The notes under the pieces are model-generated. The model ran no database searches, was not told the DNA's origin, and saw nothing but the letters and a program-made list of their open reading frames with translations. The position numbers and the translations under genes are program-made. Of a DNA stretch of 64,000 bases, positions 27,294-39,000 are shown in pieces. How positions within the stretch are numbered: position 1 is the first letter of the stretch; each line of letters begins with the position of its first letter. This stretch comes from Begonia masoniana (Eukaryota; Streptophyta; Magnoliopsida; Cucurbitales; Begoniaceae), in contig CM039509.1 in NCBI GenBank assembly GCA_022432975.1, forward strand, positions 698,482 to 762,481, in the 5' to 3' direction.

Positions 27294-28578
27294 TTACCCC
27301 TTAGAACCGGGAAGATCGATCCATTTTAATTGTATTTCTAGCTCGCCGCATTCGACATTCCTCAACCGGAGGATCAGATCTAGCTCGACCTTCCCATTCA
27401 TACACACGATGCTGCTCGCCTCGGCCACGTCATTTTCCCTTGTAGGTTGTATTCTTGAGATGACAGTGCCATTGGGAAGGCCTTCACATTTCATCTTGAG
27501 AGCTTCTGCAAATTGTTTTATGTCCACTTCTGCGTCTCCCATTTTGTCATCCCTGGTAAACGTGTCGTGATCATACACACTCTGTAGATACGCCCAAGTG
27601 ACAAATCAAACATCATTAAACAATCAAACTTCAAGAATAAACACAGAAAATCCAAGATTGGATAATAATGCAACACTTGCCAGCTTAAGAGGAATATTAG
27701 GATCCGTGACAGGAAATGTCAAATCTTCATTCCACTCAGGATTAACATTCTTCTTGATCACGCGTGTCTTCAATTTCTACATCAATAACAAGAAGCTAAA
27801 AATAGCTGTGAAAATAAAAGATTAAACTCTGTGCAAACGAGAAATGACGTATGAAAAGAAAATTAATGTGTAGTTGGGGAGCTGTTTGGTGTGATCATAA
27901 ATACGCGCAAGAAACGGCCCGACAGACAACTGGCTAGACGACCAAACATTGACCCAAACACGCTTAATCACGGGAGTCATCGCTGCGGGATTTCTCCGAC
28001 TAACAGCTCTGTCTCTCGTTGAAGACGAACATCTTAGTCCACTAGGATGCAACAGACAGAATGATTCTTATCATCACGCCAATTCCAGGGTAAACCAACG
28101 GCTACCAGACTATGATTCGATTCATACTTAAGCTGAACTATGCAGTGAGAATAACACAAACACCTTACAATCTCTCTCGCAAACACAGAACAACACAATC
28201 AATTGTGGTCTCCCCGATTGAGAAAGATATTGGCAATATCTTCACCCTAACATCGCAAAATCAATCAGAAATTCTAATTTTGTCTGGTGGAAATTGTCGC
28301 AGCAGCGTGTGAGAAAACATCATATTAAAGTGCGTTGTAAAATAACAAAAACCAAAAAACAAACTCTTGTGAGCAATAAATGAAGCTAAATAGCAGCGAT
28401 AAGGCCGGAAATGAAAAAAATCTCGCAAGTGAAATGAATTGGCGAGCAAAAGAGATAACTACAGTACCTGTTTGGCAAGCTTAACGACGACGTAAGGATC
28501 GCTGCTACGAAGATCGCGAATGGCGAGGTTAACGCCGCGCTTGATTCGAATTCGAAGAAGTCCGAGAAGATCCTCCAT
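27294..28578 (-). CDS. C2-domain ABA-related (CAR) protein
   Basis: Three exons on the minus strand: 28578-28468, 27776-27681, 27581-27294; 164 residues, the usual CAR length. It starts MEDLLGLLRIRIKRGVNLA and continues with the calcium-loop motif SSDPYVVVKL, then NVNPEWNEDLTFPV, VYDHDTFTRDDKMG (second calcium-loop Asp cluster) and the CAR-specific ending LQ/LKWIDLPGSKG. CAR proteins bind acidic phospholipids in a calcium-dependent way and bring PYR/PYL ABA receptors to the plasma membrane. Intron 1 is GT-AG (691 bp); intron 2 (99 bp) appears to be GC-AG, since only the CTG|GCAAGT donor keeps the frame. Position suggests the AT3G17980 (CAR4) counterpart; this is inference. Confidence 0.93.
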
Positions 28579-29922
28579 GGGAGCAGGTCGGCTCACGGTC
28601 TGCAGATGTTCTCGTTAAATCCGTCATTTGGTCTCGTATTTATACCATTTTCAATTCAGACAAAGTCAACAAGACAAACGAAATGAGAAGACAACAATAA
28701 TAAGTAACGCCTTGACGGACGCGTAGTTTGGTATTTATTTTAATAATTTAAAAATTAATTAATAATATAATAATTAAAGGTCGTCATCAAAAAATATTAT
28801 ATGATTTACTCAAATATTCACATTGTCACGCTCTTGTTTTTAATTTATATTTTATTTAATGTATTTGTTGGATCTCATATTAATTGTTATTTTCATCTTA
28901 TCTTTTCTCACTAACCTAGAGTGAGTAGGAGAAAAAAAAAGAGAAGGAATGCTATGTAATGTTATATTAAAAAAAAAGTTAAATATATAGTCGTGTAGGG
29001 TTCCGTCTTTTATGATGAAGGACCCACACTCATAAACTCAATTTTTTTTTTTTTTTTTTGCAAAAAATCGGAACTCTTGCGTCTGTCTTTTCCGAGAAAT
29101 AGAGTGAGAGGCAGAGAGAGAGAGAGAGAGATAAAGATGAGGAAATTTGTGCGGAAGAGAAAATAAAAAATGCAAGTTAAAAATAGGTGAATTGTTTTTG
29201 TGCATATTAAGAGCACTAGGTGAATTTGTCTTGGTGAATATTTGAGTAAAAAAATATTACAAATCCTATTTTTTCATCGTGACACAATTATTTTTTCCAA
29301 CAAGTAATATCAGAGTTTCGTTATTATGGCAGGAAAAGTTGAAATTGAAAAAAACAATGAAAATAGTTTCTCTTGTCTGTCTTAGACACTATTATACAAA
29401 GATAGTTATGATATGGTCATCAGTAATAAATTGGTGACTACGAAAAATGATTATGTCATGACCGTTGATGATAGCTATAGATCAAAGTCGATAGAGATGT
29501 TATTGAGGAGAAATTGGATCTCCTATCATCTTGCCTCTCAAGCTTGACTACTATGATTCGAAGTATCGAACATCGGCTCAAGATCGAAGTGCACCGTGTT
29601 CCATTCCCGGTAGAGACACATCCCAAACTCGATACTCTTGATAATTGTTTTAAGAAAAAATCGAATAAAGCAAAATGAAAAAAAAAAACCATACTAGGTT
29701 CAATTTTGTCCCTAAATTTAGAAAGTGAACCGGGCCGGTTCGGCCCGGTTCGGGTCACATTGCATCGCTTAGGCTATTGATTAAATTTGATAAATTAGAT
29801 AAGAGAAGTTAAATAATATAAGGCCCAGCCCACTTTTATGAGAAGCAGCCCAGCAATGGAGTTTCCCGCGCTTTTCCAAGGTTTATTGTTTCCCCAACGC
29901 CACAGACAAATGCTCCCCGAAA
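28579..29922. other. Intergenic between CAR and HROB-like genes
   Basis: Shared 5' region of two divergent genes. It holds a short (GA)n run at about 29114-29132, a possible decayed Copia gag start at about 29300-29430 and a GGTTCGGCCCGGTTCGG palindromic patch at 29725-29755. No intact gene is seen. Confidence 0.5.
29300..29430 (+). mobile_element. Possible Copia gag-start remnant
   Basis: AGTAATATCAGAGTT resembles a decayed initiator-Met primer-binding site and is followed by an ATG at 29326 opening MAGKVEIEKNNENSFS, similar in style to Copia gag starts. It runs into a stop within about 20 codons. Weak evidence; no LTRs identified. Confidence 0.35.
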
Positions 29923-32900
29923 ATGGAGCCATGGGAGGCACTTGATCTTGACGATTCCGATCTTCCTTCTCTTCTTCGCCCGTGCAAGCGCCATAGCAAA
30001 CACCTGCCATCTTCCCAGTCCGTCAGTGCTTCTACTCACACTCAGTCGGTTTTTAAGCCTTGCTCTTCCCAATCTCAGTCGGTTTTTAAGCCTTGCTCTT
30101 CCCAATCTCAGTCGAATTCCCTCTCTCAAAGGTGTGATTCTCGATTTGAAGTTTCGTCTTCATCCTCTTCCACTCAGCGTCTCATTCCGGGCCCGGCTGG
30201 AGCAGTTCAGGCTGCGATGCAGCGAAGAACCCTAGGAGACTGCTGCTTCTTTGTTTCAGACAAGGAGTCCATCCCGACTCAAGAGTATATAAGGAGGGTC
30301 ATCGAGAATGGCGATGATGTAAATGATGAATTTACCGGGAATCCTTGGCTTTGCGCTTTGGATTTTGTTCGTCGAGAAGGTGTGTGATACGGAAATTGTG
30401 TTTGATACGCTTTGGAACTGTGTTTTATGGTTGATTGTCCACCTATTATCTTTTCAGGTCTGGTTAGTGGTGATCGGGAAGTGCATGGAACGCCTCTGAG
30501 ATCGATAAAGAATGGAACTCATTCTGACAAAGTGGATCTGGTATTTTCAATTCATATTTTGGTGGAAATTCTTTCATATGAGAAATTTATCAGTCCAGCA
30601 GACATTTCTGTGTTTAGTTCCTTTAAACTGCACAATTTTTTTCCTGTCGATCTTATTTTTCACGATTGGTTGGACAGGTCATTGCGATTATAAAATCTTG
30701 CACCCAAAATTGTCTTGGTGATATGGTAGTCACTTTGAAGGTTAGCATAGTGTATTATGGATTTTTATTCAAGTATAGATTTCTTTGAACATGAAGTGAT
30801 GAATATATACTGATTTCAGGATCCATCAGCCACATTAGGTGCCACCATCCACCATGGAGTTTTTGCCAGAGAGAACGGAAAGGATGTTTCAGTTGGTGCA
30901 GTTTTAGTACTCCAGAAGGTTCATTCTTACTATTCAGTTGATTATGTCCAGCAATATTAGTTCATTACGGTGTATTATTGGTGAATCATTGTATAATTAA
31001 GCCTATTGATTCGTTTTATTCTTTACCAACAGATGATATACATGTTTAATGTTCTTCAGGATTTTAGTCTTTCCTTAATTATCACCATATGCATTAATTC
31101 CTTTGTGTTAGATAGAATCATCTTCTTCAACCTATTCTTTATCTTCCTCCTTTATCCTCTTTTTGACTTGATATCAAAGCCAAGGAATGTTCTTGTGATG
31201 ACCCGAATGTGTACGTATGAGCACGACTGCGGGGCAAACCTCGGGACCTAAGCCAAGTGTAGGCAAATCCCGGACTCGAGTATAGAAAAATCCGGGATCG
31301 TAAAAAGGAGGTCGTCACAATCCCACATCGCTTGAGAAAGTATATGGAAATCAAACATATGCAAGGAAACCCTCCCAAGATAGTAAAACGCGTTTTGGAG
31401 CACAATTGACAACGAATCTCATAAAAACTCCGAAGTTGAACAATACTATGTTGGGCGACCAACTGAGAAGTCCTCGCTAAAACAAATCCGTGAGGGCTGT
31501 ATGGGCGACCCAAAGTGGGCAATATCTTACTAGGATGAAGGGGTTTGTTATAAATGGTATCAGAGCCTGTACCCAACCAGAAATGTGGCCAATGAGGGCA
31601 TTGAGCCCTCGAGGGAGGGTGATTGTGATGACCTAAATATGTACGTATGAGCACAATTGCGGAGCAAACCTCGGGACCTAAGCCGAGTGTAGACAAATCT
31701 CAGACTCGAGTATAGGCAAATCTCGGGTCGTAAATAGGGGGTCGTCACAATCTCACATTACTTGGGAAGATATATGGAAATGAAACATATGTAAGGAAAT
31801 CCTCCCAAGATAATAAGACGCGTTTTGGAGCACAATTGACAACGGATCCCATAAGAACTTCGAAGTTAAAAGTGCTCCGGCGAGAGCAGTAGCATGTTGG
31901 GTGACCGACTGAGAAGTCCTCGCCAAAACAAATCTATGAGGGCTGTATGTGCGACTCTCAAAACGGAAAATATCTTAATGGGATGAAGGAGTTCGTTATA
32001 GTTCTCATCTAGTATTAATGTCAACCTAACCTAGAATGTTCAGACTACTAGTTCTCCACCTCATGACAATGATCCTTCATCGTTGATGAGAGAATCTGTA
32101 TGGGCGACCCAAAGCGAGCAATATCTTACTGGGATGAAGGAGTTTGTTATAAATGGTATCAGAGCCTGTACCCAACCGGAAATGTGGCTAATGAAGACGT
32201 TGGGCCCCCGAGGGGGGTGATTCTGATGACCCAAATGTATACGTATAAGCACAATTACGGGGCAAACCTCGGGTTGCGGGGCAAACCTCGGGACCTAAGC
32301 CGAGTGTAGGCAAATCCCGGACTCGAGTATAGGCAAATCTTGGGTCGTAAAAAGAGAGTTGTCACAATTTCACATCGCTTGGGAAGATATATGGAAATGA
32401 AACATATGTAAGGAAACCCTCCCAAGGTAATGAGACGCGTTTTGGAGAACAATTGACAACGGATCCCATAAAAACTTCGAAGTTAAAAGTGCTCCGGCGA
32501 GAGCAGTACCATGTTGGGTGACCGACTGGGAAGTCCTCGCCAAAACAAATCCGTGAGGACTGTATGTGTGACTCAAAGCGGACAATATCTTACTGGGATG
32601 AAGGAGTTCGTTATAGTTCTCATCTAGTATTAATGTCAACCTAACCCAGAATGTTCAGACTACTCTTTCTCCACCTCATGACAATGATCCCTCATTGTTG
32701 ATGAGAGAATCTAGTACTCTGCTTCCTCCTTTCCCCTTCCTCAAATGAAAACCCTTACTATGAATCTCGATTCTCGGAGTTATTTGTCTGAAAAATCAGA
32801 TACTCAATGTTGTCATTACAAATGGCTTAGAAGCTTTCTTAGATGACCCTTGTTTCTCACCTCCCAAATTTATTGATGCTTCTTCTTTTCAAATTAACCA

Positions 32901-35572
32901 GATTGTTCTATCTGGCAGAGGTATCTAATAAGTTGAATATATACCTCTGTTGGGTGATCCCTTATTGCTCCAAATTGTAAGTTACTCAATCTGCCTTAGA
33001 TAGTTGGACTTCTTTGGAGCATCTTTACTCGGCTGCCTCTCAGTCTACTTGAAAGGCTCTTAGTGACTTTGTTACCTCTATTACTTCCTCAATTTTGACT
33101 TTCATCTCGAGCAACAAATTTCAATACTATTTAACCCAACTTAGTCTTTTTTCTTTTTAAGAAATGTCCACCCCATGCTGATAGAGTTCCAATTAAGTGC
33201 ACGCGGGAAGATAAAAAGTTTAAAATAAAGCGATGTCATTTAATTGTCTTTTAAGATTCTTAGGTAATATTTTAATTATATCTTTTAATTTTCTCTAGAT
33301 ATTATTTATTTTTAGAGAAGATTGTAGGATCAGGGTGGATCGATAATTTTGAGGATAATATTGTAGGGAAGAGCTAGCAGTCCTCTTGAACGTCTGTACT
33401 ATCTCTGTAAATTCAATTCCGCTATTGTTCTATTTCTTAGTTAGTTACAAACATCCTTCCTCTAATACGCCTTGCTACCCCCTTAACATTCCACTCTCCA
33501 TACAGAAAGCCTACTCGGTAAACCTATATTTGTCCAAGGACAATAAAAACATCACGGCAGTCTCAGTTCAAACCAAGATGTCAATATGTCTCAAGCAAAC
33601 TGCTATCTAATGTTACCAAAGTTTGAACTTCACCAGACCATTCTTTCAAAAAACTATGAACACAATGTTGACCTACCATGATTACACTAATTCTTCAACT
33701 CAAGTACTTGTTTTGCATGCTGATCAACAATCTTGGTTGCTCAACCTCGGAGCCACTCACCATATCATGGCTAATCTCAGCCAGCTCCAAACAAGCACAT
33801 CTTTTACAGGTTTTGAGCAAGTTCAAGTGGGGGACTGACTAAGGGACTTTCTATTAGTATTCGTAACTCACAATTTCCTACCGTTGCCAGCCCCTGTATA
33901 TAATGGAATCATTTTCTTTCTGCTTCTTCTATTCTCTTTCCTGTTTGCTTTTTCAGAATGATTGGTGCAATTAGTGACGCCTATAAAGGATCAGCCATAA
34001 TGATGATTGTCTTATTATTTTGTTTATAGTGAAACACTTGACTGGTTTTTTATTTTTGTTTTGAATTTTCACTGTTAAATCTAACAAGAAGAGTGATTGT
34101 AACGTAATCGCTGTAGGTTGCTACATTCTCCCCATCACGATCTGTGCATTACCTCAATATCACATCAAGCAATGTTTTCAAGGTAAGCATTCTTATTTTG
34201 GGAGAAGACAGTACTACTCAGATCATGCTTTTTCCTCGGAATCAATTTTATTCGAGTGATTGCTAGTTTCTATGATGAATCTATAAATGTGGCTAGTCCA
34301 TGATATTTGAGCATTTATTGTGAGAAACATGGTTATTATCGGTATTATCGGTATTTACAAGCATGCAATGCCATTCTGCTGTGCTTATAGATCATAGAAG
34401 TTCTATGAAATGCAAGGTCATGTTACCATGAGAAAAGTTTCTTACTCATTCATCTACGAACTCCAGTTAGATCTTACGTCATCCCTATGATCATTTGCTT
34501 TTTTATTTGTCACAAACAGTCTTTTCAGGCATGATCATGTAGTAGTGTACCTTGTCAAACCTTACAATTCTTTCATTTACCAGTCTGTATTTCAGAGGAA
34601 ACAAATCCACTATCTTGATTGCCTCAGTGATAACTGATAAATGTAAACACAACACCATGCCTCCCATAATATATCACTAGGAGCTCCTGCGAGAAAATTG
34701 CTTTTTTGTTTTTCGTTTTACTAATGTTGATTTCGTGTCTACTAAGCAGCATACTTTTGGGGTGTCATTATATAGACTTTCATTTTTGTTAATAATTTTT
34801 TTTGTCAAGGTTATAGCCAAGGACAGCAGACCTCCAATGGGACAAAATCATCCCATATCATCTGTAAAAACTCCTGCTACTTTTGCCGGTGGGTAGCAAT
34901 ACTTTGTCATTTGGTTTCTAATTTCCATTCTTTGTCCATCAAAGTTGACGCTTGGAAAATAGTATGAGAAAGAGACTACTTCGATGTCTGCCTAAATTAA
35001 GGATACTTTTTCCTGCATGTTTCATCATATCATTGTTAAAATACAACAACCGTGTCCTAATTTGTTTCTACGCCAGAAAATCATGAAAATTCTCAGATGC
35101 TGCAGAAAGTACTCTCTGCAACGCAAGGAAAAACTGATGGAATCATGAAGAACTTGAGGCAAAATACGACACTGGAATGCACAAGACTGAAAATAGAAAG
35201 GACCATAGCGACACAGCACAAGACAGCAGTTGCATGAGAAATGCCAACAGCCAAAACCAACGCACAATCATAGAGAAAGAACTATTACAAAATCCAGGTG
35301 CGTCCAAAGAATTTTCAAGCATATCCTTTAGTAGGGATACCATTGATGGAAAGCAAGACACTACGACAATGATCGATTTGTCGGATTGCTCAAATCATGC
35401 AAGAAATGGCTTGGAGAGTGTGAAAGGAGGCATTTCTCGGTCAAGCTTAGGCAATTTTAATGGAGATAGTGAAAGAACAACAGAAGTGGAGAGGACGAAA
35501 CCACTGCTATTGGCACCATCAATTCCAGAGTGGACAGATGAGCAACTTGACGAGCTGTTCTCGTTTGACTGA
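29923..35572 (+). CDS. HROB/MCM8IP-like OB-fold homologous-recombination protein
   Basis: Exons: 29923-30379, 30458-30540, 30678-30740, 30820-30918, 34117-34182, 34810-34888 and a last exon ending at 35572. The OB-fold block (DUF4539) spreads over exons 3-5: IIKSCTQNCLGDMVVTLKD, SATLGATIHHGVF, VGAVLVLQKVATFSPS, HYLNITSSNVFK. PGPAGAVQAAM precedes it and PEWTDEQLDELF closes the protein, both as in the family. Human HROB loads the MCM8-MCM9 helicase in homologous recombination; the plant role is inferred. Exon 1 has a 33-bp tandem duplication. Intron 4 is 3.2 kb because of mobile elements. In the last exon the frame entering at the AG before 35077 is not the one that ends in the conserved C-terminus; either the acceptor is just before 35151 or one base is lost near 35135. 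Confidence 0.85.
30043..30108 (+). repeat. 33-bp tandem duplication in the HROB-like N-terminus
   Basis: Units 30043-30075 and 30076-30108 are identical by eye and each encodes QSVFKPCSSQS. The length is a multiple of three, so the frame is kept. It lies in the low-complexity Ser/Gln-rich N-terminal region before the conserved OB-fold part. Confidence 0.95.
31194..32000 (+). mobile_element. Complete Cassandra TRIM (LTR-PBS-PPT-LTR)
   Basis: 5' LTR 31194-31552, internal 31553-31623 (71 bp), 3' LTR 31624-32000. The primer-binding site TGGTATCAGAGCC (initiator Met-tRNA) starts at 31555 and a purine-rich GAGGGAGGGTGAT precedes the 3' LTR. A perfect 5-bp target duplication GTTCT flanks the whole (31189-31193, 32001-32005). 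The 3' LTR carries a 5S rRNA-derived segment at about 31844-31920: GGATCCCATAAGAACTTCGA, AGTTAAAAGTGCT (box A-like), GTTGGGTGACCGACTG (box C-like), AAGTCCTCG. The 5' LTR has lost about 16 bp of this region. It is inserted in a Copia remnant within intron 4 of the HROB-like gene, in the gene's orientation. Confidence 0.92.
31499..32712 (+). repeat. ~600-bp tandem duplication spanning Cassandra and its Copia host
   Basis: Copy 1 is 31499-32097, copy 2 is 32098-32712. Each has the last ~54 bp of an LTR, the 71-bp internal domain, a whole LTR and about 97 bp of Copia host sequence (GTTCTCATCTAG to GATGAGAGAATCT). The joint at 32096-32098 shares only CT between the two parental sites. Copy 2 is longer mainly because its LTR repeats GGGGCAAACCTCGGG. 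The third LTR is 32222-32615 with its 5S-like part at 32461-32538. Confidence 0.88.
32616..33905 (+). mobile_element. Decayed Ty1/Copia gag and protease region
   Basis: Translated pieces show the Copia gag motif VVITNGLEAFLDDPC at about 32811-32855 and, in 33623-33838, the gag-pre-integrase/protease segment SWLLNLGATHHIMANLSQLQ. The protease catalytic Asp of DSGATHH is replaced (NLGATHH). Several stops and shifts interrupt the frame. The same element supplies the 97-bp host segment at 32001-32097. It lies in intron 4 of the HROB-like gene. Confidence 0.75.
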
Positions 35573-36037
35573 GCAAGCGCAGGCAATTCTCAGTCTGTAC
35601 AGTTGAGGTATTTTGATCTATAATGTTCAAAGTGGATAAAGCTTGCTTAATTCTTACACAAGCGAATGGAAAATAGCTGTTTCCCCTTTGTCAATTGAGC
35701 AGATTTCGAATCTAGAGATTGAATGAATGCAATTCCCCTGCTGCTTTTGATGTTTGGATTCTGATTAGTTCTTTTTTCGTTTATTGATGAAATTAATACT
35801 CTTTCCAGCTGGATAATGAATTCTACCCAAGTTCATCGATTAGCATGAACACAAAAGTTGTGTTTGGATGCGTCTAAAATCAAAACCCAATTGGATTTAT
35901 TTATTCTTTCAACATTTTATAGCAATATTTGTTCATAATTTTAACAAACTATGCAGTTTCCGAGAGCAAGAACAAAAAATTGCGTAATTTGCTGGTATAT
36001 TTATAGAAAGGCCGAGGAAGAAACAAGAAATAAAATC
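35573..36037. other. Short intergenic gap between convergent genes
   Basis: It contains the 3' untranslated ends of the HROB-like gene and of the prostaglandin E synthase 2-like gene. Nothing else is seen. Confidence 0.6.
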
Positions 36038-39000
36038 TTAATTTGAGGCTTTGATCCTTGAGGACTCACCCACAACATCCTCCATTTTTGAGTACCAGTC
36101 GCCTATTCGCGTGTGCTCCACCATATCTCGACCCGTTCTCAAGTAACGGATCGGTCTTAGCACCCCAAAAACAGCAAGATCTGCTAAATTTGGTTTTGCT
36201 GCCCCTGAGAAATGAAATATATTAACCTACAAGCAATAAGCATGCATAATAATATTCATATTCTAAAAAGCAAATATGCATACAAGGATAGCGTCACTGC
36301 AGAAATGAAAAAGAGAATTAACTGTGCCTACAAGTCCAAGTCTATTTTCATTATATGGTTTGACAGTCCCTATTTTCTTCTCCAAGATGTTCCAAAAACC
36401 AATTAAACTAAACATCCATATGGCAAAACTAATCGAGAATACGGGGTCTATCAGCGATTGTGATTCACTAAGCATGCACGGCTCATTAAAATGAGAATAT
36501 ATTCTAGATACGAACCGAGGAAGTCTCTTCCGTTTAACGCTTCCACCCATGTTTCTGCTGCTTCATATAGGGCTGCGCGTTCATCGGTGATGTTATATTT
36601 CTTCTTCAGATTTTTAGAGACAAAATACATTGCTGCAGCTCCAGCATATTTTACTGTAAGTTTTTCAGTGAAGCTGAAATTTCCTGAAAATCGACACATT
36701 GATGATTTAGATTACAAACATAAAAAAAAAAACGAACTTGAAAATAACTAGAATATAGAGAATGGCATTGGAGAAAATCTCAAGATTTGATACACAGTCA
36801 GTGACTACAAACCAATGCGAATTAGAGTCAATTTGACGTCAAAATTTACTCGAAATTACCTCACTTGATCCAAATTTATACCAAGTAGATGGTGAGAAAT
36901 ATTTATTTAATTGTTCAGTATCTGTGCTAAAGCATTGTTATGAATCTCATGACTTAAGATCTGTAGATAAGACACGGCATAACTCTCCTTGTACGCTCTT
37001 CAAAATATTTACTTGTATCTTATTGATACGAAGATTCAACTAATACAAATTTAGAAAGGATAAAAATATGTTGATGCTTGAAGGAAAGCAATCAAGAAGG
37101 AATAATTTCCACAAGTTGCGCTTCGTCATCGAAGCATTGATTGGTTTTTCATATCTATCCCATGAAATGAACAACAATACATGATAAATAGAAATTATCT
37201 TACCATTGCTTGTGATATAGTCGAATGCTTCAAGGGCCTCTGAAGTATTTCGATATATGTTTGGTGACAAGACATGCACCAAGTGATTATCGACCCACCT
37301 AATATATTAAACTCATCAACTTCAGCAACCTAAGCCAAACAGAACTGAAAGTAATACACAAAGATGTGTAATTCATGATTGGTTAATTAACTTTATTCTT
37401 TTATTCCCTTTCAAGTTTTTAAAGTAAAACTAATTAGCAGACGAGGAAGTCCCATAAAAATATTTAACAAAGGTTAAAAGTCAAAGAAAACCTACCCACG
37501 CCATTTTTTCTCTTCATCGTCGTCATCAGAGCCAGTGGTTATCTGTAATTTTTTCGAGGGTTGAATCTTGTTTACCAACTTATCAATTATATCTGCCAAA
37601 ACCACACTTTTAAACCATAATGCTCAATAAACAAGCCTTAACAGAAAATAAAACTTTAATGTTAAGAAAACAACTTGTGAAATCTTACTCCACAAAAAAC
37701 CAGAACCGAGGACGAACCTGAGGAATCAACTAGTTGTTCGCCATTGATCATCAATATTGGAACCTTCTTATAATCGGACCAATTAATTTCTTTCTTACTG
37801 ATTGGGTTGACCTCCACGACTTTGTAAGGTATATCATAATAATCCAAAAATGCTGGAATGAAATAATAAGACATCAGTTTTTTATCATGGAAGTAAACAT
37901 AATTGAACATAATTGACAGGTACATAACCAGATCCTCGTGACTATCCATGACTCAAATAATCAAATAATAGCAATAAACCTCTAACATCCACAGGAAATA
38001 CACAAAGATTCTGGATTTTTTGTTCTTAACCATCAAAATACAACTGTTTTTCTACAGAAATGATAGTTCGAGTTAATACAAGAAGCAAATTGGTCTACTC
38101 TTTGAAACTTACAATTTATAACTAAAAGTTGATGTAATATTGATTTTCATGAGGATTGAAAGAATTCTCCAACAATTAATTAATAAGTAATTTCAAAGAT
38201 AAGCTAGAATGTAGCTACCCCTTAACGCAAGCTACTGGATAATCAAAGTAGATAGTCTCAAATATTAATATCCTCTAATAATTTGTCATGAAAAGAAAAA
38301 CTAAGTTGATCTTCAAGAATTGGAGTGAAGATTCCAAAAATGGCTGAATCTTATGCCATTTAATTCTTCTCATAATCTCTTGCAGTAAAATAATTATGAA
38401 ATGGTTATCTCTTTCCACTTGAAAAAAAAACCATAAAAAGGAGGAAAATTGTTAAATAATGACCCTGAAAGGCGAGGCTTGAAGAAAAATTGCTCTGATT
38501 TAGCATATGAAGAAAATTAAGAGGTGCGTGATAACTGTTTTTACTTTTCTTTCCTTTACTGTAAACTTTTTCATAGTATACTATAATCGAAGGGTGAGGA
38601 GTACACCAAAGCTTAGGTCAATGTACTAAAAAACTGAAACTTTTTTTAGTAGTTTCACATACGAGAAAGAAAAACCCATTTTTTTAGTAGATCACTTGAA
38701 ACATAAATAACATAAAACTTATTCATTCCACTACAACTCAAAAATTAACATAAATGTTTAAAAGACAGTTTAGTCATTCCACTACAACTCAAAAATTACT
38801 TCAGCGTTCGAGACTCGAATGGGTCGTTTGTCTTCATTTTTTAAAAAAGAATGTTATGTTCAATTTCTTAAAAGTATACTGAAAATCATTAACTCCAGAA
38901 GAAAAGAAATAGGGAAATAGAGAAATAGGTAATAAATGTAATAATATGGATAGCTTAGTAATGATTATATTGGGATAAAAGGGTGTTTTTATAATTTAGT

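Noticed and set aside
31139..31748. Minus-strand open frames of up to 185 codons
   Set aside because: They cover the Cassandra LTRs in antisense, repeat between LTR copies and show no protein motif.
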